IMG/VR virus record: IMGVR_UViG_3300036792_000071 | Span: 1-45,066 of that record | DNA length: 45,066 bases | Direction: 5' to 3' (one strand) | Origin: a virus | Shown: piece by piece, positions 24,952 through 32,801 of the stretch | How positions within the stretch are numbered: position 1 is the stretch's first letter | How the letters are laid out: each line of letters begins with the position of its first letter | The notes under the pieces: model-generated | What the model saw: the letters and a program-made list of their open reading frames with translations, nothing else | The model's database searches: none | What the model was told of the DNA's origin: nothing | Made by a program: the position numbers and the translations under genes

Positions 24952-25484
24952 TGCGCCTCTCGGAATACATCAGGGTTGTTACGCATTAGTTGTCCTATGA
25001 GTAACCACTGTTCGTAAGTAAACGCATCGCTCTTAGAACGGTTACAGCGTTTGCAACACACGACACAGTTAGCCTTGGTGTACCCAACATTGTTGTCTTT
25101 TCGGTCTAGGTTGTACCTAGACCTTCGATAGGCTACGTTATGCTTTGCCCATCCAACAGGCGTGCCACAGTAGTGACACTCACCTATGGAGGTGAACTCG
25201 ACGAACTCTTCATAAGTAAGCGTGTGCGACAGAGAGGTCTTGGCACTGCGAACGAGCACTCTATATAGAGACTCGTAGGGGCGCTTCTTGAAAATCTCAC
25301 CTATACCACGCTTTCTGCACCCGCATGACGTAGTGAGACCTCTCTTTAGACTCGCTCCAAATACTACTGTTGTTTTTCCGCACTCACACTGGCACTTCCA
25401 GTAAGTACCAACTTTATCTAGTGTCTCTCTCTTTAGGACTACCAACCTTCCAAATTGTTGACCCGTTAGGTCTTGTAATTGCAT
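24948..25484 (-). CDS. HNH homing-type endonuclease with N-terminal zinc ribbon
   Basis: A 178-residue paralogue of 21544-22062: GQQFGRLVVLKR, CQCECGK...TTSCGC, then ECHYCGTPVGW, YNLDRKDNNVGYT, VVCCKRCNRSKSDA, FTYEQW. Starts at ATG 25484, directly after a hairpin and CCTTTT. Inserted tightly upstream of the Rnl1-like gene. Confidence 0.8.
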   Translation of the reverse strand: MQLQDLTGQQFGRLVVLKRETLDKVGTYWKCQCECGKTTVVFGASLKRGLTTSCGCRKRGIGEIFKKRPYESLYRVLVRSAKTSLSHTLTYEEFVEFTSIGECHYCGTPVGWAKHNVAYRRSRYNLDRKDNNVGYTKANCVVCCKRCNRSKSDAFTYEQWLLIGQLMRNNPDVFREAQ

Positions 25485-25532
25485 AAAAGGTGCCCGGTGC
25501 TGAGTGAACTAGCTCAGCTTTCCTACCGGGCA
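25482..25532 (-). promoter_or_regulatory. Nested hairpin ending in CCTTTTATG
   Basis: TGCCCGGT (25532-25525) pairs with ACCGGGCA (25498-25491) and encloses a second hairpin GCTGAG/CTCAGC; CCTTTT and the HNH start ATG follow. The rest of the gap to 25617 has no convincing gene, only a 22-codon GTG ORF after AAGGAG. Confidence 0.6.
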
Positions 25533-25617
25533 TAAGTGGAGAGCTTGGCTCGGCCTGTCCAAGGCGTGACCCTGCACCTTCTCTCCTTAGCTTTGCAGTA
25601 CGGCTCTAGGCCGATAG

Positions 25618-26508
25618 TTAGACCGTGATTTCTCCTTCGTGAATTTCGCCCACGTCTGCGGTTACGGCGTTATCGATGGACTGGGTGGATTCGGCCACAA
25701 CGTCGGCGGCTCCTTCCGTGGTCTCGATGTCGTCGAGCTTGGTACGCGAGGCGATGAACTGCCCGTAGATTTCTCCGAACGCCGCACGCTCTTCCGGGGT
25801 GATGTCACGGAACTCGGACATATCCGGCACGTAGAACGTGTACTTGCCTTTGACTTCCTTCTTCGTGCGCAGCGTGAAGCTGACATCGAAGATGCTGGGA
25901 TTCTTGCCCTGCGACTTCATCATCACGAGGCGACGGCTGAGCTTCTGCATCCCCTGCTCGAACGGCGCCTTGGCGGTAGAGCGGAGGTACATCTGCATCG
26001 GCATTTGATACGTGGTGTCGATGAGATGGACGTGGTAGTACGTCTCGCACGGAGGAATGTCGTTCTTATCCTTGGTCTGGCGGTAGGTGTCCCACGACGC
26101 CTTTTTGCATCCGCTGCACTTGACGGCCTGTTCGACCTTGGAGCGTACGTCCGGCCCCTGCGTCTCGCGCTTGAACTTGTCGCGGGTGACCTGCGAGGAG
26201 AAGCACATCAGGTTGTCAGGGGAGCGATTCATCTCGCCGGGCTTGCCGACGTAGTAGGAACGCTTCTCGACGACGGAAAGGAGCGTGCAGGTCAGCTCCG
26301 GGTACTGCTCGCCGGTGTCCGTCATGCGGAACTGTCCGGGCTTGGTGAAGCTACCGTCAGGAAGCTCGTTGCTCTTCTGGACGATGCTGAGGGTTGCGGG
26401 TCGAAGCTGAAACAGGGAGGATGAAAAATCAATTCCCAGACCGCCCTGCGATTCGGCGGTTACGAGGGCGTTGTGCTCCTGCCCCACGATTGCGAGTTCT
26501 GTACTCAT
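25618..26508 (-). CDS. Conserved phage protein, possible ssDNA-binding or recombination function
   Basis: A 296-residue protein from ATG 26508 (AGGAGTCC upstream; the longer open frame is antisense noise from the next gene). It has a cysteine pair CSGCKKASW and a later Cys before YYHVHL, a pattern of zinc-stabilised beta proteins, and a beta-rich middle ending YTFYVPDMSEF. It lies next to the RecB-like nuclease, which suggests a recombination partner such as an SSB or annealing protein, but no signature proves it. The C-terminus is acidic, as in SSBs. Confidence 0.5.
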   Translation of the reverse strand: MSTELAIVGQEHNALVTAESQGGLGIDFSSSLFQLRPATLSIVQKSNELPDGSFTKPGQFRMTDTGEQYPELTCTLLSVVEKRSYYVGKPGEMNRSPDNLMCFSSQVTRDKFKRETQGPDVRSKVEQAVKCSGCKKASWDTYRQTKDKNDIPPCETYYHVHLIDTTYQMPMQMYLRSTAKAPFEQGMQKLSRRLVMMKSQGKNPSIFDVSFTLRTKKEVKGKYTFYVPDMSEFRDITPEERAAFGEIYGQFIASRTKLDDIETTEGAADVVAESTQSIDNAVTADVGEIHEGEITV

Positions 26509-26527
26509 GGACTCCTGAGTGGATTTT

Positions 26528-26575
26528 GGTACTGCATCCCGGCTGGTAAGGTCACAGCCGGGCATTGATGCAGAG
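26528..26575 (-). promoter_or_regulatory. Strong hairpin in the leader of the 25618-26508 gene
   Basis: CCCGGCTG pairs with CAGCCGGG, extended by TGCAT/ATGCA outside. No T-tract follows, so it is a leader structure rather than a terminator. Confidence 0.5.
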
Positions 26576-26584
26576 GACCTTTTG

Positions 26585-26935
26585 TTACTTGGCTGACTTG
26601 GTTGCAGCGGCTGCGGGAACAGGGTTTGCAGGTGCGGGAGCCGGTGCGGCTGCCTGCTGGTACTGCTGGCCCAACTGCGTGAGCTGCGCTTGGTCCTGCT
26701 CGATGCGCTTGTAGAGCTTGAGCTGGTCGGCGGCGGCGTTTGCGTCCTGCACGACGGCCTGCGCCTGCTTGCTAATCTGCTGCTGCGCGGGCGTCTCCGG
26801 TGCGGGAGCCTGCGGTTGCTGGGCGGCCTGCTGCGCCTGTGTGGTCTGAGTATTAGCCGTGGGCTTCTGCGACGCGGCGGTGAAGGGAAGGGCTGAGGCT
26901 GCAAGGAGCGTCAGGGTGAGTGCGAACATCTTCAT
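26585..26935 (-). CDS. Exported Ala/Gln/Pro-rich protein, 116 aa
   Basis: Signal peptide MKMFALTLTLLAASALPFTAA, then a low-complexity Gln/Ala/Pro linker, a helix (ISKQAQAVVQDANAAADQLKLY..IEQDQAQLTQLGQQY) and an Ala/Pro tail. The rod-like layout fits a periplasmic spacer; a spanin-like role is conceivable but there is no lipobox or partner. First gene after an operator-promoter, AGAGGAAA upstream. Confidence 0.65.
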   Translation of the reverse strand: MKMFALTLTLLAASALPFTAASQKPTANTQTTQAQQAAQQPQAPAPETPAQQQISKQAQAVVQDANAAADQLKLYKRIEQDQAQLTQLGQQYQQAAAPAPAPANPVPAAAATKSAK

Positions 26936-26989
26936 GAATCAATTTCCTCTGTGAGTGTTGGAGCGGTTTCTTGATTGGCTGATAGACCT

Positions 26990-27018
26990 ATAGTACCACA
27001 GGTTTGCCAAGTTGTCAA
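26990..27018 (-). promoter_or_regulatory. Operator-promoter of the 26585-26935 gene
   Basis: TTGACA (27013-27018), 17-bp spacer, TACTAT (26990-26995); 15-bp motif TTGACAACTTGGCAA (27004-27018). Leader about 48 bases. Confidence 0.85.
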
Positions 27019-28334
27019 GAACCTTGTGACAGTAATCTTTCTGGGCGCGTCTCGTACTCTGCACGCCAGCAGTGCAGGGAACCGCAGACTGGAGAGGCGT
27101 GGTCTCCGTCGCAAGGACCGGTGTAGTCGAACAGGCACGGAGGTGGAGTCAGTCCATTCCGTATGGCGTACTTAGTGCGGCACGCAAGGCAGGGATGACC
27201 GTCATTGCAGCGTGGAGGGCGAACTCCCTTGTACTTGTCGGCCTTAGGGCACTTGAACTTCAGAGCCTCTGCACGGGCCTGACGCTGCTGTTCCTTCTCT
27301 GCCGCCTTCCGCTCCCGTTCGGCTTGTTCCTCGGCCTCTTTATCGGCCTTACGGCGTGCTTTGACAGCTTCCCGGACCACGTTGGCCCGGTCCTTGACGC
27401 GGCGGTCGATTCCTTCCGTAGTGCGCTTCAGGTCCAGAGCGAACTTGAAGGCGGCCCAGTCCTCGTCAAAATCTGCACGGCTCGCGTGCCACGCTTGGAA
27501 GTCGCCGTCGTCCTTGCCCAGACGTATAATCCAGCGGTCAGATACAGGCCAAGGGAAGTCGTCTAAAGCGGGACGCGGTTTGGTGTTGAACCAAACGTGC
27601 TCCATCTCATCGTTGTAGGCTTCTTGATACGCAGCCGTCTGGAGAAGATACTCGATGTATAGATAGTTCGAGGTCTTCCAGTCGGAGATGGTCAGGCGAT
27701 TCTTGAACTCTTCCTTACAGCAGTCTGGGTTGGAGCAGGAACTGACGTAGCAGAGACCGTCCATCGTCCCGGCGTAGCGATGCGTGCGGTGGTAAATCTT
27801 GCGCTCGGTGCCAAGCCAATGGACCTTGTGCTGCCCCATCCAATCGAGAGCGGCCCGGCAGGCGTTTGCCGCCTTCTCGTCTTCAGGAAGCTTGGCGAAG
27901 ATGGCCTTGACTTCCGGCGAGTCCTTCCCAGCAGCGATGACGGCCTTGATATAACGTTCCACCCACGCATGGGCGGTGTGCCCGATGTCGCCTGCCTCTT
28001 CGAGCTTCTCTTTGTGCGCGTCCTTGCAGTCCAGAACGAACTTCTGGAAGTCTTCAAGGCTCATGGCCTGCGTAAGGTTCGGCCAGAGTGCCTGTGTAGG
28101 AACGGTGGAGAGTATCTTAGAAGCCATCATGCGACAAGACCACGGTATCAACGCGAAGGATTTGTCGATGATTTTGCAGGTACTGGTCACCCCGTCTACC
28201 GGGGTCAGTTCTCCATTCTCAGAGAGTAAGTATTGGTGCTTTTGAGGCTCGTAATGCAGGGTGACTTCCCCTGCGTAAAACGTGTATTCCTCGGTCAGTT
28301 CAGAAAACTGACTGATAAATGCATCGACTGACAT
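27015..28334 (-). CDS. RecB-like PD-(D/E)XK nuclease with Cys-rich C-terminus
   Basis: A 439-residue protein from ATG 28334 (GGGAGTCC upstream; the longer frame is the shadow of the next gene). Nuclease motifs: HxxRYAGTMDGL (Asp), ISDWKTSN (Asp-x-Lys) and LLQTAAYQEAY, as in Cas4/RecB-family exonucleases. A long charged helix (KARRKADKEAEEQAERERKA) leads to a tail with at least eight Cys (CPKADKY..CNDGHPCLACRTKY..), which may bind Zn or an Fe-S cluster. Likely processes DNA ends in phage recombination or host DNA breakdown. Confidence 0.78.
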   Translation of the reverse strand: MSVDAFISQFSELTEEYTFYAGEVTLHYEPQKHQYLLSENGELTPVDGVTSTCKIIDKSFALIPWSCRMMASKILSTVPTQALWPNLTQAMSLEDFQKFVLDCKDAHKEKLEEAGDIGHTAHAWVERYIKAVIAAGKDSPEVKAIFAKLPEDEKAANACRAALDWMGQHKVHWLGTERKIYHRTHRYAGTMDGLCYVSSCSNPDCCKEEFKNRLTISDWKTSNYLYIEYLLQTAAYQEAYNDEMEHVWFNTKPRPALDDFPWPVSDRWIIRLGKDDGDFQAWHASRADFDEDWAAFKFALDLKRTTEGIDRRVKDRANVVREAVKARRKADKEAEEQAERERKAAEKEQQRQARAEALKFKCPKADKYKGVRPPRCNDGHPCLACRTKYAIRNGLTPPPCLFDYTGPCDGDHASPVCGSLHCWRAEYETRPERLLSQGS

Positions 28335-28342
28335 GGACTCCC

Positions 28343-28813
28343 TTACTGAATCGTGTAGGGCTCGGAAACGAGGACCGTTTTGTGCTTGCCGTTCTCCATC
28401 TCGATATCCCGGATGTCGAAACCGCGCTTGGTCAGTTCGTCCTTGAAGACGCTGAAGCGGTGGTAGAGCTTGACGAGGCTGCGGCAGGCGCAGGTGTAGT
28501 TGTAGAACGAGTTCTTGGCGCAACCGCAGTCGTTGACAACTCCCAGAGGACCGGCACAGCGGAGCCAGTGGAGGTAGGTCTGGAGCAGGGCGGAGTGGGT
28601 ATAGGAATCGAGGAACTCGGCAAGTTCTGCCTGCTTCTGCTCGGCCTCGGTGGCCGGGCGGAGAACCGGGCGCAGAAGCCCAACAACGGGAAGACTCTTG
28701 ATGAATTTCTTGGTCTCCTTGCCGTAGCGGACGGTGAGGAACCTGTCGGTCTCCCCGGTGAAGATGCCGATACCGAAGGACGGATGAACCACGGCCTGAC
28801 CTGAAGCGAACAT
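28343..28813 (-). CDS. Hypothetical protein with SH3-like N-terminus, 156 aa
   Basis: The N-terminus (GQAVVHPSFGIGIFTGE..FLTVRYGKETKKF) resembles the small beta barrel of CarD/TRCF-type RNA polymerase-binding domains. The rest has Cys residues (CGCAKNSFYNYTCACRS). AGGGGAA precedes ATG 28813. A transcription role is a weak inference. Confidence 0.5.
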   Translation of the reverse strand: MFASGQAVVHPSFGIGIFTGETDRFLTVRYGKETKKFIKSLPVVGLLRPVLRPATEAEQKQAELAEFLDSYTHSALLQTYLHWLRCAGPLGVVNDCGCAKNSFYNYTCACRSLVKLYHRFSVFKDELTKRGFDIRDIEMENGKHKTVLVSEPYTIQ

Positions 28814-28838
28814 ATTTCGTCAATTCCCCTTTGGCGGT

Positions 28839-28869
28839 GTGACAACTTGGCAAGACTCTTGGGTAGAAT
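28839..28869 (+). promoter_or_regulatory. Rightward operator-promoter
   Basis: The motif GTGACAACTTGGCAA (28839-28853) is followed by TAGAAT (28864-28869), 19 bases after GTGACA, so the promoter is weaker than the others. The predicted start falls on ATG 28876. Confidence 0.55.
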
Positions 28870-28875
28870 CAGGAC

Positions 28876-29052
28876 ATGCACAAGTTCCTGATTCCGGCCC
28901 TCGTCGTCCTTGCTCTTCTTCCTCTGCTGCTGCTACGCGGCGCCCATCCCCGAGGGATAGAAGCCCCAGTCCTGATGCCCGCTCCCGCGAAAGGCGTGCA
29001 GCCGATGTCTGTGTACGTGACCCCGGAGCAGCGCGAGCGGGACTTTATCTAG
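28876..29052 (+). CDS. Small exported or anchored protein on the opposite strand, 58 aa
   Basis: One of two rightward genes in the right half. MHK, a hydrophobic stretch (FLIPALVVLALLPLLLL), then a Pro/Ala-rich tail ending YVTPEQRERDFI. It has no ribosome site, and its promoter predicts a leaderless mRNA. It lies alone between leftward genes. Confidence 0.6.
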   Translation: MHKFLIPALVVLALLPLLLLRGAHPRGIEAPVLMPAPAKGVQPMSVYVTPEQRERDFI

Positions 29053-29268
29053 CTAGAAGTTTTCCTTCATGTCATCCACGCCCACGGTGACGAGGCGTGC
29101 CTTACCGTCCCGCGTGATGGGCTGGACCTTGGCGGTGTGGTCGCTGATGACCTCGGCCAAGTGACCGACGCGCCATCCATCGAGGAAGTAGCAGACCAAT
29201 CCGCCGATAGCGATAGTCGTACCCGACTTCAGGGTGACGGTGGTCTGCTTCTCCTTCCTCTTGGCCAC
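29053..29268 (-). CDS. Small basic hypothetical protein, 71 aa
   Basis: Beta-barrel-like sequence (TTIAIGGLVCYFLDGWRVGHLAEVI) reminiscent of KOW/SH3 folds. Its stop touches the end of the convergent small gene. No family recognised. Confidence 0.5.
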   Translation of the reverse strand: MAKRKEKQTTVTLKSGTTIAIGGLVCYFLDGWRVGHLAEVISDHTAKVQPITRDGKARLVTVGVDDMKENF

Positions 29269-29271
29269 GGT

Positions 29272-29616
29272 CTAGGCCGTCCTTGTCTGGAACTTGGTGT
29301 TGAACCGCTGCACGAAGCGGTCAGTATTGACGGCACGGGTGGTGTCCTCTACCTGCCTGCTGAATCCGGTGGCGGGGCGCGGAGAGTTGCTGTTGTTGGC
29401 ACGCGGGCGGAAGGTCTTGGAGTCCCGGCCTGCGAAGTTCTGAGCGCCGCGGGGGTTGTTCTTGGCCTCGTCCTTCTTGCGTTCGAGGCGCCATCCCTTG
29501 TCCCAGAGGTCGCGGTGGGGCTGCTTGCTGTGCGGGTTGCCGCTGACATCGATGAGCATACGGTACGCCCCGCGCCCGGCCTCGATAACGTTCTGCTGTT
29601 GCTGCGGTGTGAGCAT
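29272..29616 (-). CDS. Hypothetical basic protein, 114 aa
   Basis: GAAGGT precedes ATG 29616. Rich in Arg, Asn and Gln with a disordered middle (RPRANNSNSPRPATGFSR). No family recognised. Confidence 0.55.
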   Translation of the reverse strand: MLTPQQQQNVIEAGRGAYRMLIDVSGNPHSKQPHRDLWDKGWRLERKKDEAKNNPRGAQNFAGRDSKTFRPRANNSNSPRPATGFSRQVEDTTRAVNTDRFVQRFNTKFQTRTA

Positions 29617-29640
29617 GAAGACCTTCTTTCTTTTGGTTGT

Positions 29641-30147
29641 TTACTGGAGGGGAAAAGGCGTGCCTTCCCGGAGGCAATCTTGGAGTTCAGATACGGCGAT
29701 GCGCTTGACTTGGAGCATACCGACGAAGTTGGCGTTGGGAGCGAACTCGCGGACGGACTGGATGATGGCCTGCTTGGTCTCCCCGGAAGAGATGAAGTCA
29801 TCCACGATGATGTAGCGCTTGGCTTCGGTGTACCCTTCCACGTCCTGTCGGCAGTGGGTGGAGTCTTCCGGCTTGCGGACGAGTATCATCTGCTTGTTGA
29901 GCCGGACCGCCAGTGTGGGCGCAAGGAAAGCGCCGGACATGCCACGGAACGCGAGGGTGTCAAAGGTGTGAGTCTTCAGCGCCATCTCTGCCAGTCGCAG
30001 CTTCTCTCGCAAATCGACGGGGGAGAGGAAGGTTCCAAGGTGGCTGTAGTCGATACGGCGGATGCGGTCAGAGTACGCTTCGTAGTCTTCGTGGTCGTGG
30101 CTGTCTTTCGCAGCGCATAGCAGGTTGGGGTTCATCTTGTCCGGCAC
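29641..30147 (-). CDS. Phosphoribosyltransferase
   Basis: A 168-residue type I PRTase fold: a LAFRGMSGAFLAPTLA loop and the PRPP signature RYIIVDDFISSGETKQA (111-127) with the two acidic residues. The GTG at 30147 has AAGGGGA upstream. Probably purine or pyrimidine salvage, fitting the nucleotide genes; the base is unknown. First gene after an operator-promoter. Confidence 0.75.
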   Translation of the reverse strand: MPDKMNPNLLCAAKDSHDHEDYEAYSDRIRRIDYSHLGTFLSPVDLREKLRLAEMALKTHTFDTLAFRGMSGAFLAPTLAVRLNKQMILVRKPEDSTHCRQDVEGYTEAKRYIIVDDFISSGETKQAIIQSVREFAPNANFVGMLQVKRIAVSELQDCLREGTPFPLQ

Positions 30148-30183
30148 AGTTCCTGTCCCCTTGTCTTCTTGTGATGTAGAACC

Positions 30184-30212
30184 ATCCTAGCATAGATTTG
30201 CCAAATTGTCAA
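30184..30212 (-). promoter_or_regulatory. Operator-promoter of the PRTase gene
   Basis: TTGACA (30207-30212), 17-bp spacer, TAGGAT (30184-30189); motif TTGACAATTTGGCAA (30198-30212). Back to back with the rightward promoter at 30254. Confidence 0.82.
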
Positions 30213-30253
30213 TACAGTTGACAAGTGAGAGAGGAAGATAGAGGAGAGTTGCC

Positions 30254-30282
30254 TTGACAAATTGACAAGGACGCTGTAGTAT
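30254..30282 (+). promoter_or_regulatory. Rightward operator-promoter
   Basis: TTGACA (30254-30259), 17-bp spacer, TAGTAT (30277-30282); motif TTGACAAATTGACAA (30254-30268). Start predicted within 2-4 bases of ATG 30292. Confidence 0.85.
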
Positions 30283-30291
30283 GGAAGGACT

Positions 30292-31095
30292 ATGACAGAT
30301 GGAAAACTTGAACACCCAACCAGAGGGCCGAACAGCTACGCCGAAGCCCTAGAGCAAGCCTGCACCCTGCCCGCGCAAGCGGCGGCTGTCCCAGCTATGG
30401 ATGAGCTTTACAGCTTGGTAGAGGAGAATGAGTTGCTGAAGCGGTGCATCAACCACCTTGCAGGCGGCACGGCACAGGGTCTACTGGCATACCGTAAATT
30501 TCGCGATAAGGTCGCGGCGGCTGTCCCAGCTAGACAGGACGCAGTACCTGATGAAGAGAATGAGGATGCAATGACAGACCCTTACGTGAACGCGCTAGAG
30601 GAAATTGAGAAGAGCATCCTGCCCTATAGGGTTGAGTTAGACACTCAAGGATGCAAGACCTGCGGTCATGATGCGCAGTGGTGCGTGGTAAACCCGGACG
30701 GAGTGGCGATGGGCAAGACGTGGGGCGACCGCGACGAGGCTCAATGGTTCGCGGAGATGCTAAAGATGGCACACGACGCCGGTGCATCCCCTCAGCCCAC
30801 ACAGACGGCGGTAGGAGAGGGTGAGCTGCCACCGCTGGATGAGGGAACGTGGGACCACCGTAGCCGAGCGTACAACACCGCTTTAGAGCAGCGCGAACGC
30901 CAACTCCGCGAACTAGGGAAAGCGCACAAACTAGCCATCGCCCAGAGGGATGAGGCGAGGGAGAAGGTGAATTCTGCTGAACGAGTCGGATGCGTGTTCC
31001 CGCAGGGCAATCTCTGCATCAATCAGGGCGCGTTAGATATCAGAGATGAGTACCGAGCCAAGCTCGCCGCAGCTACTGAGTTCAAGACGTCCTGA
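30292..31095 (+). CDS. Hypothetical protein, 267 aa, rightward
   Basis: Predicted leaderless or nearly so, though AAGGAC sits just before the ATG. The protein is Ala/Glu-rich, with a repeated AAAVPA segment, a CKTCGHDAQWC Cys cluster near residue 122 and a C-terminal coiled coil (QRERQLRELGKAHKLAIAQRDEAREK). It stands alone with its own promoter and terminator against the leftward trend, typical of a moron-like gene. Function unknown. Confidence 0.7.
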   Translation: MTDGKLEHPTRGPNSYAEALEQACTLPAQAAAVPAMDELYSLVEENELLKRCINHLAGGTAQGLLAYRKFRDKVAAAVPARQDAVPDEENEDAMTDPYVNALEEIEKSILPYRVELDTQGCKTCGHDAQWCVVNPDGVAMGKTWGDRDEAQWFAEMLKMAHDAGASPQPTQTAVGEGELPPLDEGTWDHRSRAYNTALEQRERQLRELGKAHKLAIAQRDEAREKVNSAERVGCVFPQGNLCINQGALDIRDEYRAKLAAATEFKTS

Positions 31096-31104
31096 AAACA
31101 CGAA

Positions 31105-31131
31105 AGCCCGGATTGTCTCCGGGCTTTTTTT
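31105..31131 (+). terminator. Intrinsic terminator of the 30292-31095 gene
   Basis: AGCCCGG/CCGGGCT with a seven-base loop, then seven Ts. Confidence 0.88.
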
Positions 31132-31171
31132 GGTCTTTCTTATAAAAGGTTTTATCGCTTGTTCCGGGGAC

Positions 31172-31942
31172 TTACGCTGCCGACTCGGTAAGGGACCGAG
31201 GACGGCCCGGCCCCCTTCGAAAATCGTCCGGGATGGCCTCCGGTTCGAACTGCGTCAGGCTGGCGATACCGGCCTCAGTGAGCAGCATCCCGACCAGTGT
31301 ATCGAGGTAGGAGCGCTTGGCCCGGCCCTTGAGCGACTGGAGAGCGTTGCGGCCCATACGGAAGCTCTGGCGCAACAGCTCGTCCTTGTCGGCGGGCATA
31401 GCCTCAATACCCGCCTTGCTGTCGTCGCGAATCTCCCGCTGCTTCTGCTCCAGCTTCACGATGTAGTCGTGGGCCTCCGTAGGCGTGGGGTTCTTGGGCG
31501 GGGGAAGGAGCTTGACCGCCTTGGTGAACTTGCCCAGAGGCTCCTGATTGTTGTACGAGAGCACCTTGAGACCGCGAATCATGGCTGCCTTGAGCACCGG
31601 CTCCGGGAACGCCTTCTGGGCGTTGCGCCACGTCTCCATGTAGCGGTACGCCGTACGCCACGAGAAGGAGAACGACTTGCAGATACGCATGAACGCACCG
31701 GAGTACGGCTCGCAGGTGGAGTAGATGTTGTGGAGGTGCTGGCCGAGAGCCAGACCGGACTGGGCGTGCGCCATACGGGCTGCCGCGAGCTGGCGAATCT
31801 CATCCTGCACGTACTTGGCCTTGTTATTCGGCATGTCCTTCCAGACGGACTTCAGCTCCTCCGAAGGAGCGAACAGGCTGGCTTCATGGAGGGACTTGGC
31901 GGGGAGAGCGATAAGCTTGGTGTCATTCCTTTTGGTCTTCAT
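31172..31942 (-). CDS. Putative DNA-binding protein with HTH-like region and AT-hook
   Basis: A 257-residue basic protein. A predicted helix-turn-helix-like stretch (FSFSWRTAYRYMETWRNAQK, about 90-110) and a C-terminal GPGRPR AT-hook support DNA binding, as in plasmid KfrA- or ParB-adjacent proteins. It has a long structured leader and a strong promoter, so it is a candidate for the factor acting on the repeated operators; this is untested. Confidence 0.5.
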   Translation of the reverse strand: MKTKRNDTKLIALPAKSLHEASLFAPSEELKSVWKDMPNNKAKYVQDEIRQLAAARMAHAQSGLALGQHLHNIYSTCEPYSGAFMRICKSFSFSWRTAYRYMETWRNAQKAFPEPVLKAAMIRGLKVLSYNNQEPLGKFTKAVKLLPPPKNPTPTEAHDYIVKLEQKQREIRDDSKAGIEAMPADKDELLRQSFRMGRNALQSLKGRAKRSYLDTLVGMLLTEAGIASLTQFEPEAIPDDFRRGPGRPRSLTESAA

Positions 31943-32064
31943 TATTTCGCCTCTTCTCTGGGGGATTAGTTTTTGGCTAACAATTTCTTAGACCCGACAT
32001 CATCGCAAAAAGGTTGCTGCTTATTTTTTCTTTTTTACCCTCTGGTTTCCGGGGTATGTTTACT

Positions 32065-32101
32065 ACCCTAAGTCTATGGAATAAGTTTGTCAAGATGTCA
32101 A
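32065..32101 (-). promoter_or_regulatory. Promoter region with half-operators, long leader
   Basis: TTGACA (32088-32093) with TAGGGT (32065-32070) at 17 bp, plus a second TTGACA eight bases upstream. Only the left half of the 15-bp motif is kept. The leader to 31942 is about 115 bases; 31943-32064 holds a T-rich tract and no other gene. Confidence 0.6.
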
Positions 32102-32113
32102 ACACTAAAAGTA

Positions 32114-32172
32114 GTAACAGGTCTACATTACCTTGGGATACGGGGTAATCCCTTGGGGATACAGCCTGTTAC
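32114..32172. repeat. Nested inverted repeats beside the recombinase gene
   Basis: GTAACAGG (32114-32121) pairs with CCTGTTAC (32165-32172); inside, ATTACC (32127-32132) pairs with GGTAAT (32144-32149). Downstream of the recombinase gene it could be its terminator (TACTTTT follows on the leftward strand) or a recombination site. Confidence 0.55.
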
Positions 32173-32198
32173 CACTTTCGTTCAACGCGGGCAACGCC

Positions 32199-32801
32199 TT
32201 ACCGCAGGGCGGCAGAGATGGCGCGAGTGGCTTCTTCGTCGGACACTTTGAGGTACTGGCCGGTGGACGCGATGCTCTTGTGGCCGAGGTGCTGGCGGAC
32301 GTGTTCGATGCCTGCGGCCTTGATTGTCAGTTTGGCAATGGTATGCTTGAGAGCATGGGGATGCATCTTGTGCTCAGGGATGCCGGTACGCTTGGCAATT
32401 CTCTGCATCAGCTTACGCACGCCGTCACGCGTCATCGGAAAACACGCCTCGCCCGGCTTCAGCTCACGGTACAGCTCGTGCAGCTCCTTGCTCTCGTCGA
32501 GAAGGGGGTCCGGGTGGCTTTGAAATGCCTGTACCGTGGACAGGGAACCCTTGAGACGGTTGGAGCGAAGGTATCCCCCGGCGATGTCCTCCCGCCGTAG
32601 GCCGGGATGACCGTCGCGCTCGTTGGGCACCAGCTCCGAGACCCGCAGGCCGTGCCAGAAGCCCACCTTGAACATGAGCCTCTGGCGGGACGTAATCTTC
32701 TCGTCGGAGAGCATCCTCTTGAACTCTTCCATCGTGAGCGCGGCCAGCTTGGCCCGTGCCTTCTGCTCGTGCTTCTTGGGTGCTCGCTTTTTGGTGGTCA
32801 T
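32199..32801 (-). CDS. Minimal tyrosine recombinase
   Basis: A 200-residue catalytic-domain protein: Arg53 in HGLRVSEL, Lys84 in NRLKGSLS, H149-A-L-K152 where most members have HxxR, HLGHKS with His174, and TGQYLKV with nucleophile Tyr183. The core-binding N-terminal domain is missing or tiny. It may integrate, resolve dimers or invert DNA. The Lys for Arg change is unusual. Confidence 0.72.
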   Translation of the reverse strand: MTTKKRAPKKHEQKARAKLAALTMEEFKRMLSDEKITSRQRLMFKVGFWHGLRVSELVPNERDGHPGLRREDIAGGYLRSNRLKGSLSTVQAFQSHPDPLLDESKELHELYRELKPGEACFPMTRDGVRKLMQRIAKRTGIPEHKMHPHALKHTIAKLTIKAAGIEHVRQHLGHKSIASTGQYLKVSDEEATRAISAALR

